Positions 1 to 7,103 of a stretch of 64,000 nt of DNA are shown here, one piece after another. Under the pieces are notes generated by a model. It was not told the origin of the DNA. It did no database searches and saw nothing but the letters and a program-made list of their open reading frames with translations. Position numbers and translations under genes: made by a program. Position 1 is the first letter of the stretch. Each line of letters begins with the position of its first letter. Origin of the DNA: a virus; the IMG/VR virus record IMGVR_UViG_3300026116_000004, positions 1 to 64,000 of that record, one strand, 5' to 3'.

Positions 1-1093
1 GTGAACTACGATGTGTCCATGTACCGATTGCGTTGATTTGTCCATGGATAGACTTAGTCCTTTCGTTATAAGCGAATATCCACTCGTCTAATGTGGTTAA
101 CCGCCTCGTAAGTAGAATGTGCCTAACGAGTTTCTGCGCTGCGGCAGGAGCGGTTGGAGGTAAAGTGGCGAGGTTATCTTCTGAGATTGTCCAACCGAAC
201 TTCTTGTAGTTTTCGAGTTTCTCGTAGTCTTTGTCTCGTTCAGCTTTAATGTGACCTTTGGTTTTCTCAAAGGGTTTCCATCCGAACTCATTTAGTCTCT
301 CTATACACTGCTTGGGGGATGCTGGATTGAAAGGCTCAAAATCAATACGGCTAAAAGTAGCTCCAACGCTGTATCCATGTTCTTCAATTGTCTTTTCTGT
401 GGTATCTAACCATCTAAAATCTACTGCTGAGATAGCACCTTTGACCGTTGGTCTAGGTAATACTTCTCTAATAAGGTAACTTCTAGGAGGAAATGCCTCT
501 TGTATTTCTTTATCGAGTACATCCCTAAGTTCTGAAATCTCTTTGTGTAACTTCTTGGCGTTCTCAATATTGAAGCCAAAACCATTGTAATGCATTTCAG
601 TGCAGATAATCGCTGCACGATGTTCATTGACCATACTAGCTTTAAGACTAGGATCGTCGATAAACCTCTTTAAGAATAAATAAATTCTCTCGGTGAGTTC
701 AACGTCGTTCTTACAATACTCAACCATTTCTGGTGTAAGGTGAGTAAACTGTTTAAAGTCTCCTTTGGGAAACTCTAGGCGTTCACCCCATGCCTCTAAC
801 CCATGAAGATTGTAATCCCAAGAGTTAACCAAGCGAGAAACAACAAGAGTATCAACAACTTTCTCAGGGTCTAAACCACTCTTACAGAGGCGATTAAGTA
901 CAGGCAAATCATACCAAAGGATATTATGCCCAATAAGAAAACTACCTTTGAGATACTCATTTAACTCCTTCGGATCAAGGTCAGGTCGTTCCCATGTTTT
1001 AACTTCTTTAGTTTTAATGTCTTTCGTTATACACACCCAAACTACTGTTGGGTTTAAACTATCACATTCAATATCTACTACTAAAAATTTTAT
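1..1093 (-). CDS. DNA polymerase, family A (T7 gp5-like), N-terminal part; runs off the left edge
   Basis: The open frame runs from 1093 to the left window edge without a stop. It begins KFLVVDIECDSL, the DxE Exo I motif of a DnaQ-type 3'-5' exonuclease. Exo II (GHNILWYDLPVL) and Exo III (EYCKNDVELT) follow, so this is the proofreading domain of a T7-type replicative polymerase; the palm and fingers lie outside the window. The frame has no ATG, GTG or TTG near its start. An in-frame TAG lies four codons before ATA at 1091-1093, and AGGAG sits six bases ahead of that ATA, exactly where T7 gp5 would start. I therefore take ATA as the start. A consensus promoter lies about 50 bases upstream. The family call is secure; the start is inferred. 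Confidence 0.9.
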   Translation of the reverse strand, partial: MKFLVVDIECDSLNPTVVWVCITKDIKTKEVKTWERPDLDPKELNEYLKGSFLIGHNILWYDLPVLNRLCKSGLDPEKVVDTLVVSRLVNSWDYNLHGLEAWGERLEFPKGDFKQFTHLTPEMVEYCKNDVELTERIYLFLKRFIDDPSLKASMVNEHRAAIICTEMHYNGFGFNIENAKKLHKEISELRDVLDKEIQEAFPPRSYLIREVLPRPTVKGAISAVDFRWLDTTEKTIEEHGYSVGATFSRIDFEPFNPASPKQCIERLNEFGWKPFEKTKGHIKAERDKDYEKLENYKKFGWTISEDNLATLPPTAPAAAQKLVRHILLTRRLTTLDEWIFAYNERTKSIHGQINAIGTWTHRSS

Positions 1094-1146
1094 CTTTAAC
1101 TCCTATCTCCATCGACAGACGGAACTTTGGATTTGTTTATACATTA

Positions 1147-1175
1147 ATTATATACCTTTTGTACATGTATGTCAA
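1147..1175 (-). promoter_or_regulatory. Consensus sigma70-type promoter for DNA polymerase
   Basis: On the minus strand TTGACA (1175-1170) is followed by 17 bases and TATAAT (1152-1147), a perfect match to the bacterial housekeeping consensus. The -10 continues TATAATTAATGTATA, an extension shared with the promoters at 6298-6326 and 26698-26726. The start of transcription should be near 1140, leaving a leader of about 47 bases. Confidence 0.85.
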
Positions 1176-1191
1176 CTAAAAAATGCATGTA

Positions 1192-1371
1192 CTAAATTTC
1201 TTCTAGTTTCCAACCTCTCTTTTCACAATAAGTTTTAATACCGTTTAAGCTCATTTTGCGAAAGTAGTTAATGATAGGAGCACAATGGATAATAACTCCA
1301 TCATCTCTTAGAGTAAAGGCTGCTACAAAGTGTGAAGCTTCTACACGGTACAGTTTTTCATTTGTACTCAT
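1192..1371 (-). CDS. Hypothetical protein, 59 aa
   Basis: The ORF starts ATG at 1371 (MSTNEKLYRVEASHF) and stops just before the polymerase promoter. It overlaps the end of the upstream 58-aa gene by a few bases, as is usual in this operon. The product is a mixed alpha/beta-looking small protein with no motif I recognise. Gene status rests on its tight fit between neighbours. Confidence 0.6.
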   Translation of the reverse strand: MSTNEKLYRVEASHFVAAFTLRDDGVIIHCAPIINYFRKMSLNGIKTYCEKRGWKLEEI

Positions 1372-1375
1372 TCCA

Positions 1376-1552
1376 TTAACGAGGCAAATAACCTCGTCCT
1401 TCTTCCATTTCTAAAACACGTGCCCAACTGCCTTCCTCCTGTTTAAAAGACTTCTGCCAGTTATCAGCTTCCTCTTTAGAAAAGAAAACACGAACTGGAT
1501 GAGAACAACTATCCCAACCTTCGTATTCGTAGTAACAAACGAAGACTTTCAT
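1376..1552 (-). CDS. Hypothetical protein, 58 aa
   Basis: The ATG at 1552 overlaps the stop of the upstream gene (ATGA), and GGTGGG lies just before it. The product (MKVFVCYYEYEGWDSC...) has a pattern often seen in small phage proteins, a short beta strand followed by 'FSKEEADNW'. Function is unknown. Confidence 0.6.
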   Translation of the reverse strand: MKVFVCYYEYEGWDSCSHPVRVFFSKEEADNWQKSFKQEEGSWARVLEMEEGRGYLPR

Positions 1553-1710
1553 ATCCCACCTTCTTCGTCGAGTATCTGAGGCCAGGTTTTAATCCATTCT
1601 TGCCATCTAGCCATACAGAAGTCTACTGAACCTCTATCGTCTGCTTCTTCACAATACTTAAGAGATTCTTTGAGTTCTTTCATAAACTCTTCTGCTGAAG
1701 GAAGTTTCAT
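1549..1710 (-). CDS. Hypothetical protein, 53 aa
   Basis: The start is ATG at 1710 (MKLPSAEEFMKEL) and the stop overlaps the next start as ATGA. The product is acidic, mostly helical and without a recognised motif. It is supported by translational coupling on both sides. Confidence 0.6.
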   Translation of the reverse strand: MKLPSAEEFMKELKESLKYCEEADDRGSVDFCMARWQEWIKTWPQILDEEGGI

Positions 1711-1881
1711 TTAAGCCTCCCAATATGGTTCACAGAACATAATATTTGGTCCTACTGGAATAGGAAATTGTGGTGCGTAGTGTTGCTGGTGTTTCCACTG
1801 TTGGCATTCTTCTTTGGTTAAGTCAGGTTTCTCGATATGTTGACCTGTACCTAATAAAATCACTACACACATCCATTTCAT
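1711..1881 (-). CDS. Hypothetical protein with hydrophobic N-terminus, 56 aa
   Basis: The start ATG at 1881 directly follows the TAG of the upstream gene. The N-terminus MKWMCVVILLGTGQ is short and hydrophobic, perhaps a signal or weak anchor. The rest, 'CQQWKHQQHYAPQFPIPVG', is soluble. Export is possible but unproven. Confidence 0.55.
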   Translation of the reverse strand: MKWMCVVILLGTGQHIEKPDLTKEECQQWKHQQHYAPQFPIPVGPNIMFCEPYWEA

Positions 1882-2166
1882 CTACTTATACCCTAATTTC
1901 TTAAGGCGTTCAAATTCTCTCTTATTCCATTCTTCATCTCTTTGTTTTTGTAACTCTTCCTTTCTCTCTCTATTTTCTTTTTCTAGGAGAGTTTCAGGAG
2001 TGGAATACGTTAACTTAACATAATAAGAATCCCACTCAGAATCATACTCAAGTGTGAAATCTTTATATGTCATACCTGTGTTCTGCTCGATAATGCCATC
2101 AGCAAAATCAATAACTGATTGGAGTGAGGCGTAATCGATACGATGCTCACGAAGTGTCTTCTTCAT
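1882..2166 (-). CDS. Hypothetical charged protein, 94 aa
   Basis: The N-terminal half (MKKTLREHRIDYASLQ, then YDSEWDSYYVKLTYSTPE) looks like a small alpha/beta domain. The C-terminal third is a highly charged E/K/R-rich helix, likely a coiled coil. It sits between the 127-codon ORF downstream of the helicase and the string of tiny genes ahead of the polymerase. No family is recognised. Confidence 0.6.
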   Translation of the reverse strand: MKKTLREHRIDYASLQSVIDFADGIIEQNTGMTYKDFTLEYDSEWDSYYVKLTYSTPETLLEKENRERKEELQKQRDEEWNKREFERLKKLGYK

Positions 2167-2220
2167 TAGAATGTCTTTCTTTCGACCATATAGGGGTGCT
2201 ACAGAGGTTTCTCGTATTGT

Positions 2221-2589
2221 CTAGGGGAACATACTCGTATTAAGCTCCTGAGCCTCTGGTGGCCCTAGGAGGACGTATTTGTCGAGATCTATATCTTCTA
2301 CTAACTCTAGAAATGCATTGTATGGCATATAAGCTCCTAGTCTAAAGCAGTTAGGGTGTCCTTCATCCACTGATGAGTTTCTCTCGTTGTCCTCAAACGA
2401 TTGATTGTGGATGTAGATATACATTCCTTGTTTGGCTACTACAATTTTACCTACAGCTGGCAAAGCTGCCTTCTTAAGGCGATAGACACCATTGGGTATT
2501 TTGTTTAACGGAACAAAGGATTGTGTCATTACTTCCGTTAAATCCTCTCGTTGTTGTGCTCTACGCATTGCTTCACCAGCTATAGACAT
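2221..2589 (-). CDS. Hypothetical protein downstream of primase-helicase, 122 aa
   Basis: The ATG at 2589 (MSIAGEAMRRAQQ) has AAGG eight bases upstream. An alternative ATG at 2604 overlaps the helicase stop as ATGA and would add five residues. A middle section, 'GKIVVAKQGMYIYIHNQSFEDNE', looks like a beta-rich domain. Position directly after the primase-helicase suggests a replication accessory role, but no motif supports one. Confidence 0.6.
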   Translation of the reverse strand: MSIAGEAMRRAQQREDLTEVMTQSFVPLNKIPNGVYRLKKAALPAVGKIVVAKQGMYIYIHNQSFEDNERNSSVDEGHPNCFRLGAYMPYNAFLELVEDIDLDKYVLLGPPEAQELNTSMFP

Positions 2590-2600
2590 TTTCGTTACCT

Positions 2601-4148
2601 TCATGCAGCCTGCTGAATAGGCATCTTGATTTCGTCCTCTGCGCTCATCGCACGGAGTTTATGCGTCATCATGTCGAGAATTGCTTTACCACAAGGACCA
2701 GAGGAACCACCAAGGCGAACCTTCTGAGCATTGAGGTTCATAATTCTACGAACGACTGGATCAGCGTGTTCCTTGTCTCTCGTGATATGGATCATTGTAT
2801 TAGCAACATTCTCAATGTTACGAGAACCCCTAGTACGACCCTCATCGTTAGTATGAGAAATCATGATCAAACAAAAACGCAGCTCTTTAGCTAACAACTT
2901 TAGCTTCTGACTTAAACGATCTAACTTCAATCGTTCATCCTCTTTTTCAATTCCCGTTGCAAGCCAGGTAATATGGTCGAGAAAAATAACTTCACATCCT
3001 GCAGCACTGACGAGGAAACGGATATTGTCAAGTAATGCGTTCTCGTCTTCGAGGTCGAAAGCCTGGTACAAGTGAACGCGACTATCATCGTTGCCGACTG
3101 CTGCTTTATATCCTCCCAGGATGTCACTAGTCGACAATCCACAATCTGGAAGTACTGCGGGGACACCAAGTTCGTATCCTGCAATAGCTTTAACAGTTGT
3201 TCCATTATCTTCCTCCATGTGGAGAATACCCAACTTGAGTTGAGTAGTCTTCAACAGATGATGTTCGATTGCTCGAAAGACTTCTGTCTTACCGATACCT
3301 GTTGGACCCTTGAGGACTACAACTTCACCACGATGTAATCCATAGGTTGCTGCTTGAAGACCGGGAAAAGGATACGTACCGATCTGATCTTCTTTACTGT
3401 CTTGCAGTGCAACTTCAATTTCAGCAAAGGTACTAATGATGTTATCTGGAGAATAACGCTTGGAATTACTCCACGTCTTCTCTAGAGCTTCTACTTCGTC
3501 GTTCTGGAAGTAGTCGTTTGCATCTTTGTATTTCGTGAACTTAACATGATAAACACGATTAAAGTCAAAAAGTGATGCGACCTCTCTTGCAGCAGATTGG
3601 CCAACATCGTCATTATCAAAACAAATATAGATTTTATCAAAGGAGTTAATGTAATCGTAATCGAGTACACAGTCACGTTTAGCAAAGGGACCACTCGTGA
3701 CTGAAACTCCAGCGGTCCTGCATCTAGTCGCCTCATAAACCGAAGCGGCATCAAATTCACCTTCACAAATGGTGATACTGTCTTTACTCCCAGGGTCGAA
3801 CTTGTCTTTACCAAACAACCCTGGGTTCTTCATTGGTCCTTCGGATCGAAACTTCTTCTCCGAAAGTGATCTAATCTTGAAACCACCAGAAGGATACGGA
3901 AAACCTACTTCCTCTGGTTCATCATCAAGAAGCTTCGTCTTGATATCGTAGAACTGCATAGTCCTTTCAGAAATACCTCTATGGGAGATATATCTAAAGG
4001 TCTCTTTTTTCTCTGTTTCCATTTTGTCCTTTGACTGATGAAATAAATTACAACTAAAACAAAAACCAGAACCATCTTTGTTCTCCGCGTAGGCGTCACT
4101 TGATTGACCACAAGGACATGGTTGATGTATTGATTTAAAACCTTTCAT
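2601..4148 (-). CDS. DNA primase-helicase, T7 gp4/Twinkle-like
   Basis: This 515-aa bifunctional enzyme would prime lagging-strand synthesis and unwind DNA ahead of the T7-type polymerase. Visible in order: an N-terminal zinc-binding element (C11, C13, C30, C33), a TOPRIM primase core with CEGEFD (128-133) and FDNDD (177-181), and a RecA/DnaB-type helicase domain. The helicase has Walker A GPTGIGKT (281-288), Walker B EVIFLDH (386-392) and the sensor/arginine region NDEGRTRGSRNIENV (434-448). All catalytic motifs are intact and the length is close to T7 gp4. It lies in the same leftward operon as the polymerase. Confidence 0.95.
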   Translation of the reverse strand: MKGFKSIHQPCPCGQSSDAYAENKDGSGFCFSCNLFHQSKDKMETEKKETFRYISHRGISERTMQFYDIKTKLLDDEPEEVGFPYPSGGFKIRSLSEKKFRSEGPMKNPGLFGKDKFDPGSKDSITICEGEFDAASVYEATRCRTAGVSVTSGPFAKRDCVLDYDYINSFDKIYICFDNDDVGQSAAREVASLFDFNRVYHVKFTKYKDANDYFQNDEVEALEKTWSNSKRYSPDNIISTFAEIEVALQDSKEDQIGTYPFPGLQAATYGLHRGEVVVLKGPTGIGKTEVFRAIEHHLLKTTQLKLGILHMEEDNGTTVKAIAGYELGVPAVLPDCGLSTSDILGGYKAAVGNDDSRVHLYQAFDLEDENALLDNIRFLVSAAGCEVIFLDHITWLATGIEKEDERLKLDRLSQKLKLLAKELRFCLIMISHTNDEGRTRGSRNIENVANTMIHITRDKEHADPVVRRIMNLNAQKVRLGGSSGPCGKAILDMMTHKLRAMSAEDEIKMPIQQAA

Positions 4149-4158
4149 TTATCCATTC

Positions 4159-4377
4159 TTAAAAAGAGAGATAGCTTTGGCCTAGAAACCAACAAACAAA
4201 TAAGAAAAAACCTACACCAAATACCCATGGTGCTTCAACTATAAGAAGTTGAATAACAATAGAACTCCCAAACAGAATTACTAATATAAGAGCTCCAATT
4301 CCTGTTGCTTTAAGAATTTCTATCACGTCTCTGTTCCTCATCATGCTTGCAAGCACAGTAGTCACTGTGACATTCAC
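4159..4377 (-). CDS. Small membrane protein, two predicted spans, 72 aa
   Basis: Two hydrophobic segments are visible: about residues 23-48 (ATGIGALILVILFGSSIVIQ) and 50-68 (PWVFGVGFFLFVCWFLG). The frame overlaps the 3' part of the 54-aa gene at 4310-4474 by 68 bases. A later start at the MM pair near 4344 would shorten it by eleven residues. It has holin-like topology, but its position in the replication operon argues against a lysis role. Confidence 0.55.
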   Translation of the reverse strand: MNVTVTTVLASMMRNRDVIEILKATGIGALILVILFGSSIVIQLLIVEAPWVFGVGFFLFVCWFLGQSYLSF

Positions 4378-4474
4378 ACTGCTCTTCTTCCTCTTGAAAT
4401 GCAGCGACTACAAGAAGTGCAATAAAACAAGCCACTGCACCAGCAAAGAAAGTCCAAACATAGTAGTCCATCAT
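4310..4474 (-). CDS. Small membrane protein with acidic Cys-rich tail, 54 aa
   Basis: ATG-ATG at 4474/4471 is followed by one membrane span (VWTFFAGAVACFIALLVVAA), then a polar tail with an EEEE run and four cysteines plus histidine (CECHSDYCAC). It overlaps the stop of the upstream gene and, in another frame, the start of the 72-aa membrane protein. Cysteine spacing suggests metal binding or disulfides. Function unknown. Confidence 0.5.
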   Translation of the reverse strand: MMDYYVWTFFAGAVACFIALLVVAAFQEEEEQCECHSDYCACKHDEEQRRDRNS

Positions 4475-4752
4475 GGTCTCCATCCTTTATTTTCTTTTGC
4501 CAAATCAACCCAATAACTAACCATCAAAGTCTCTCTTACGTTTCCCCTTAGACCTGTTAGTTCTACACCGATAGGAACCTCATAAATGTAGGAGTAATCC
4601 GTGAAGTAATGGACGCTTCCATTTCCATACTCCATAAAGTACCCACTATCAGAAATAAATTTCCATGCTTCTCTTTCAGTTAAGAAAATAGCACCGGGTG
4701 CAGGAGCATCATAATCGTATAGGTCTCCATTAGTAACAATATAAAGGTTCAC
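4471..4752 (-). CDS. Hypothetical protein, 93 aa
   Basis: A GTG start at 4752 is chosen because GAGGAG lies eight bases upstream and it overlaps the preceding stop. The longer frame back to 4857 would run through the upstream gene. The product begins VNLYIVTNGDLYDYDAPAPG and resembles small phage proteins with a DUF-like alpha/beta fold. No function assigned. Confidence 0.6.
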   Translation of the reverse strand: MNLYIVTNGDLYDYDAPAPGAIFLTEREAWKFISDSGYFMEYGNGSVHYFTDYSYIYEVPIGVELTGLRGNVRETLMVSYWVDLAKENKGWRP

Positions 4753-4934
4753 CAGTACAACTCCTCTACATGAAACCATCCATCGCCATAACGATGGTTT
4801 AGTTTCAATGCCTTTGCTTCTGCCTTCTTTTTCTGTTGATTGAAGTAGTAGTAACACGGTTGACCATAACCATTGATGATCACGTAGGAGTTATTACCGA
4901 TCCAATCATCAAACCAATCAATTAACTTATTCAT
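4749..4934 (-). CDS. Hypothetical protein, 61 aa
   Basis: The ORF MNKLIDWFDDWIGNNSYVIIN is rich in aromatic residues and has no known motif. Its start overlaps the preceding gene's stop region, and its own stop overlaps the GTG of the next gene. Confidence 0.55.
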   Translation of the reverse strand: MNKLIDWFDDWIGNNSYVIINGYGQPCYYYFNQQKKKAEAKALKLNHRYGDGWFHVEELYW

Positions 4935-5118
4935 GGATTATAGTCTTCCATTCTTCAAAAGAAACTGTACCAAGTTTTCTATCTCTGTTTTTTATTACTG
5001 AAACAGTCCCGTCTTCTTCAAGGATGCCAATGTGTTTCATACAAGCCTTTAACGAGTGGGATAACCTACTTGTTAGGAGTACGTTATAAACACTTCGTGT
5101 CATGAGAAGGTAATTCAC
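4927..5118 (-). CDS. Hypothetical protein, 63 aa
   Basis: The ORF overlaps the methyltransferase stop by four bases (ATGA). The product MNYLLMTRSVYNVLLTSRL is followed by a short beta-rich section, 'GTVSVIKNRDRKLGTVSFEEW'. Not recognised. Confidence 0.55.
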   Translation of the reverse strand: MNYLLMTRSVYNVLLTSRLSHSLKACMKHIGILEEDGTVSVIKNRDRKLGTVSFEEWKTIIHE

Positions 5119-5900
5119 AGGTCACTCCTTTCCAAAATGAGCTGCAAGTGTGTATTCTCTTTGATCTCAATACCAAGTTCTTCTTTGATCTTATCCTTGA
5201 TATAGTCTAGTTGGTAGTGTTTCATCCAGATTGTGTTGTACCTTTTGATATCCGTTATTTCCATGATATCTTCAAGTACAGTGATGTAGTTCTCCTTGAG
5301 TTCTCTCTCCCAATTCTCTCGATAGTGATACTTCAACAAGAAGTGATAGAAGTGGATACCACTGAAGAGCCCACCCCAATATTTCGTGAAGTCATCAAGC
5401 ATCTGAGGATCACCATACTCCCAGAGCTTACGGACATCATCACGAGCTACAATAGGCATAACTGCATGAGCAGCCCTTTGAGTGATACACATGTCTCTAA
5501 TGGCGATATAGTGAAACCCAGTTCTAAGAGCAAATTCCCAGAACCTCGCACGATCGTCATTCTTCAGATATGTGTTAATCTCATGAATAACTGAAGACAG
5601 GATCAGACAACACTTATGGTCATCATCCATTGCCTCAATGCATTGCTCTAAGATAAACTCCCAATCGGAAGAGAACACTGCATTAGGTAACTCCATGCCC
5701 ATAGCATCTTCGATCATATCCGCATTAGCATCAAACCCAAAGAACTTAGCATCAGGGTAGATTTCAGAGAGATAATAGATCATCGAGCCATCAGCACAAC
5801 CAAAGTCAAAGAAGACTTTAGCGTCTTTAATCACTTTCGTGAAATAGAGTTTGTCCTTCATCCCCAAGTGCATCTTGTGATTGTAATTCTCCAAGTTCAC
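5115..5900 (-). CDS. Class I SAM-dependent methyltransferase-like protein, 261 aa
   Basis: Motif I of class I AdoMet methyltransferases is clear (VFFDFGCADGSM), followed by an acidic loop in 'FFGFDANADMIEDA', as in proteins that bind the AdoMet ribose. The later part is helical and aromatic-rich, with 'LILSSVIHEINTYL' at the position of motif IV. The substrate cannot be inferred; small-molecule and RNA methylases share this pattern. The GTG at 5900 is chosen because GGAAG lies eight bases upstream; an ATG at 5873 is an alternative. The longer frame to 6071 would lie inside the zinc-protein gene and is unlikely. Confidence 0.7.
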   Translation of the reverse strand: MNLENYNHKMHLGMKDKLYFTKVIKDAKVFFDFGCADGSMIYYLSEIYPDAKFFGFDANADMIEDAMGMELPNAVFSSDWEFILEQCIEAMDDDHKCCLILSSVIHEINTYLKNDDRARFWEFALRTGFHYIAIRDMCITQRAAHAVMPIVARDDVRKLWEYGDPQMLDDFTKYWGGLFSGIHFYHFLLKYHYRENWERELKENYITVLEDIMEITDIKRYNTIWMKHYQLDYIKDKIKEELGIEIKENTHLQLILERSDL

Positions 5901-6132
5901 TATCGGGACTTCCGTTATCGTTGGCGAAGTCTCTAAGCCAGCCATAGATGTCATCCTGGTTTTCGTAATCGAGTTTGAGTTCTTCGACACTCTCTTTGCA
6001 TTCTTTGCAGAGCGAGTAATGTTCATTCGTCGGGTCGGGATAGAAACCATCTTCACAGAAATCTCCTGCATTTGTTTCTATCTCTTTGTCATCCACTTTA
6101 TTGCAAATAACGCATCTAAACTTCTCGGACAT
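5827..6132 (-). CDS. Zinc-finger-like protein, 101 aa
   Basis: This is the first gene after the promoter at 6298-6326. It has two CxxC knuckles, CVICN near the N-terminus and CKECKE about 35 residues later, which could bind one zinc ion. The C-terminus is acidic (SPDSELGELQSQDALGDEGQ). It could be a nucleic-acid- or protein-binding regulator. It overlaps the methyltransferase gene by 74 bases if the GTG start there is right. Confidence 0.65.
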   Translation of the reverse strand: MSEKFRCVICNKVDDKEIETNAGDFCEDGFYPDPTNEHYSLCKECKESVEELKLDYENQDDIYGWLRDFANDNGSPDSELGELQSQDALGDEGQTLFHESD

Positions 6133-6297
6133 TCGCCCTGTTCCTTACTATAGAGTTCTTTTACTCATAGAGTACTAACTCTAAGAGTATAACTATTAGG
6201 TTATTAAGTAATATTACTCATAGAGTTATAACCCCTATAGTAAGATAATCTTTACTACAGAGTTATAACTCATAGAGTATAAAACCTATAGATATTA
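6133..6297 (-). promoter_or_regulatory. AT-rich leader with repeated ACTC-N3-GAGT boxes
   Basis: Between the promoter at 6298 and the zinc-protein gene there are four short palindromes: 6163-6173, 6178-6188, 6216-6226 and 6268-6278. Three read ACTCATAGAGT and one ACTCTAAGAGT; a degenerate copy lies at 6254-6263. They fall downstream of the expected transcription start, so they could act as operators or as RNA stem-loops. Confidence 0.6.
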
Positions 6298-6326
6298 ATT
6301 ATATATGATTTATAACTATTTGTCAA
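6298..6326 (-). promoter_or_regulatory. Consensus sigma70-type promoter, leftward
   Basis: The minus strand shows TTGACA (6326-6321), 17 bases, then TATAAT (6303-6298), a perfect housekeeping consensus that continues TATAATTAATATC. It should drive the zinc protein, methyltransferase, helicase and downstream genes. It also separates these from the amidoligase cluster. Confidence 0.85.
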
Positions 6327-6346
6327 GTGTAAAATATGGTTGGTAA

Positions 6347-7102
6347 TCAGTGGATGTCATCGTTGGATAGAAGTGTGTCCCTATGACCCATTAAGTACTC
6401 GTATTTAGCCTCTTCAGATACTGGTTCAGCAGCCATTCTCAAGACTTTATCCATTGCTGCCTTCCTACGTCTGAAAGCAGTTCCAGGCTCTTGGTCAGCC
6501 CCTACAATTGAGCTAGGAGTGATGTAGTCGTAGAAGTCCATTCCACTGATCTTTCTCCTACTTGGGTACTGACAAGAAGGATAAGTACTCATGTCCTTGT
6601 CCTTCCAGTAGTCATCGATAGCGACGTAGATGAACGCCTCTGTCCATGGCATACCCTTGTAGTATAACCCATCTGAAGGGGATTGGTCTTCAACAGAAAT
6701 CTTGACTTTAATTCGTCTAGCCTTCTGACCAAGACAGAACTGACGATCCATCAAATGGATTATCTCAGCATTTACGTAGTAAAGTTCACCACGCATACGC
6801 TGTCTGATCACCTCTGACGCACCAACAACGAATACTACCGGATGGAGAGCATAATGTCTCTTGAGGATATAATGGGGAGACATCGTGTGTGCCGCTCCAC
6901 AGTACTCAGCCCCATCCAATAATCTATGGTTTGACCCACCATCTTTCTCTGTAGTCAATGCAAGATAAGGGATACGAGTATACCACTTGAGTTCATGAAA
7001 GTCCGGTGTGATATCTCCCCTATCGTACAGAGGACCATAGATAGAACCTTGGTAATCAGGAAGGTTCTCACCCTTCGGTCTAGCACTAACAATAGAAGCC
7101 AT
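6347..7102 (-). CDS. Gamma-glutamylcyclotransferase-like (AIG2/GGCT fold) protein, 251 aa
   Basis: The ATG at 7102 directly follows the upstream gene's stop. The layout resembles the GGCT/AIG2 fold: an early SIYGPLYDRG like the family's YGTL loop, then GELYYVNAEIIHLMD, then ARRIKVKISVEDQ and a late AFIYVAIDDY strand. GGCT enzymes release pyroglutamate from gamma-glutamyl amines. The Glu normally found in the LDxxEG segment is not visible here (LMDRQFCLG), so activity may be lost or changed. It ends the amidoligase gene run. The fold assignment is my inference from pattern; the second GGCT at 16214-16612 is much clearer. Confidence 0.5.
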   Translation of the reverse strand: MASIVSARPKGENLPDYQGSIYGPLYDRGDITPDFHELKWYTRIPYLALTTEKDGGSNHRLLDGAEYCGAAHTMSPHYILKRHYALHPVVFVVGASEVIRQRMRGELYYVNAEIIHLMDRQFCLGQKARRIKVKISVEDQSPSDGLYYKGMPWTEAFIYVAIDDYWKDKDMSTYPSCQYPSRRKISGMDFYDYITPSSIVGADQEPGTAFRRRKAAMDKVLRMAAEPVSEEAKYEYLMGHRDTLLSNDDIH

Positions 7103-7103
7103 G

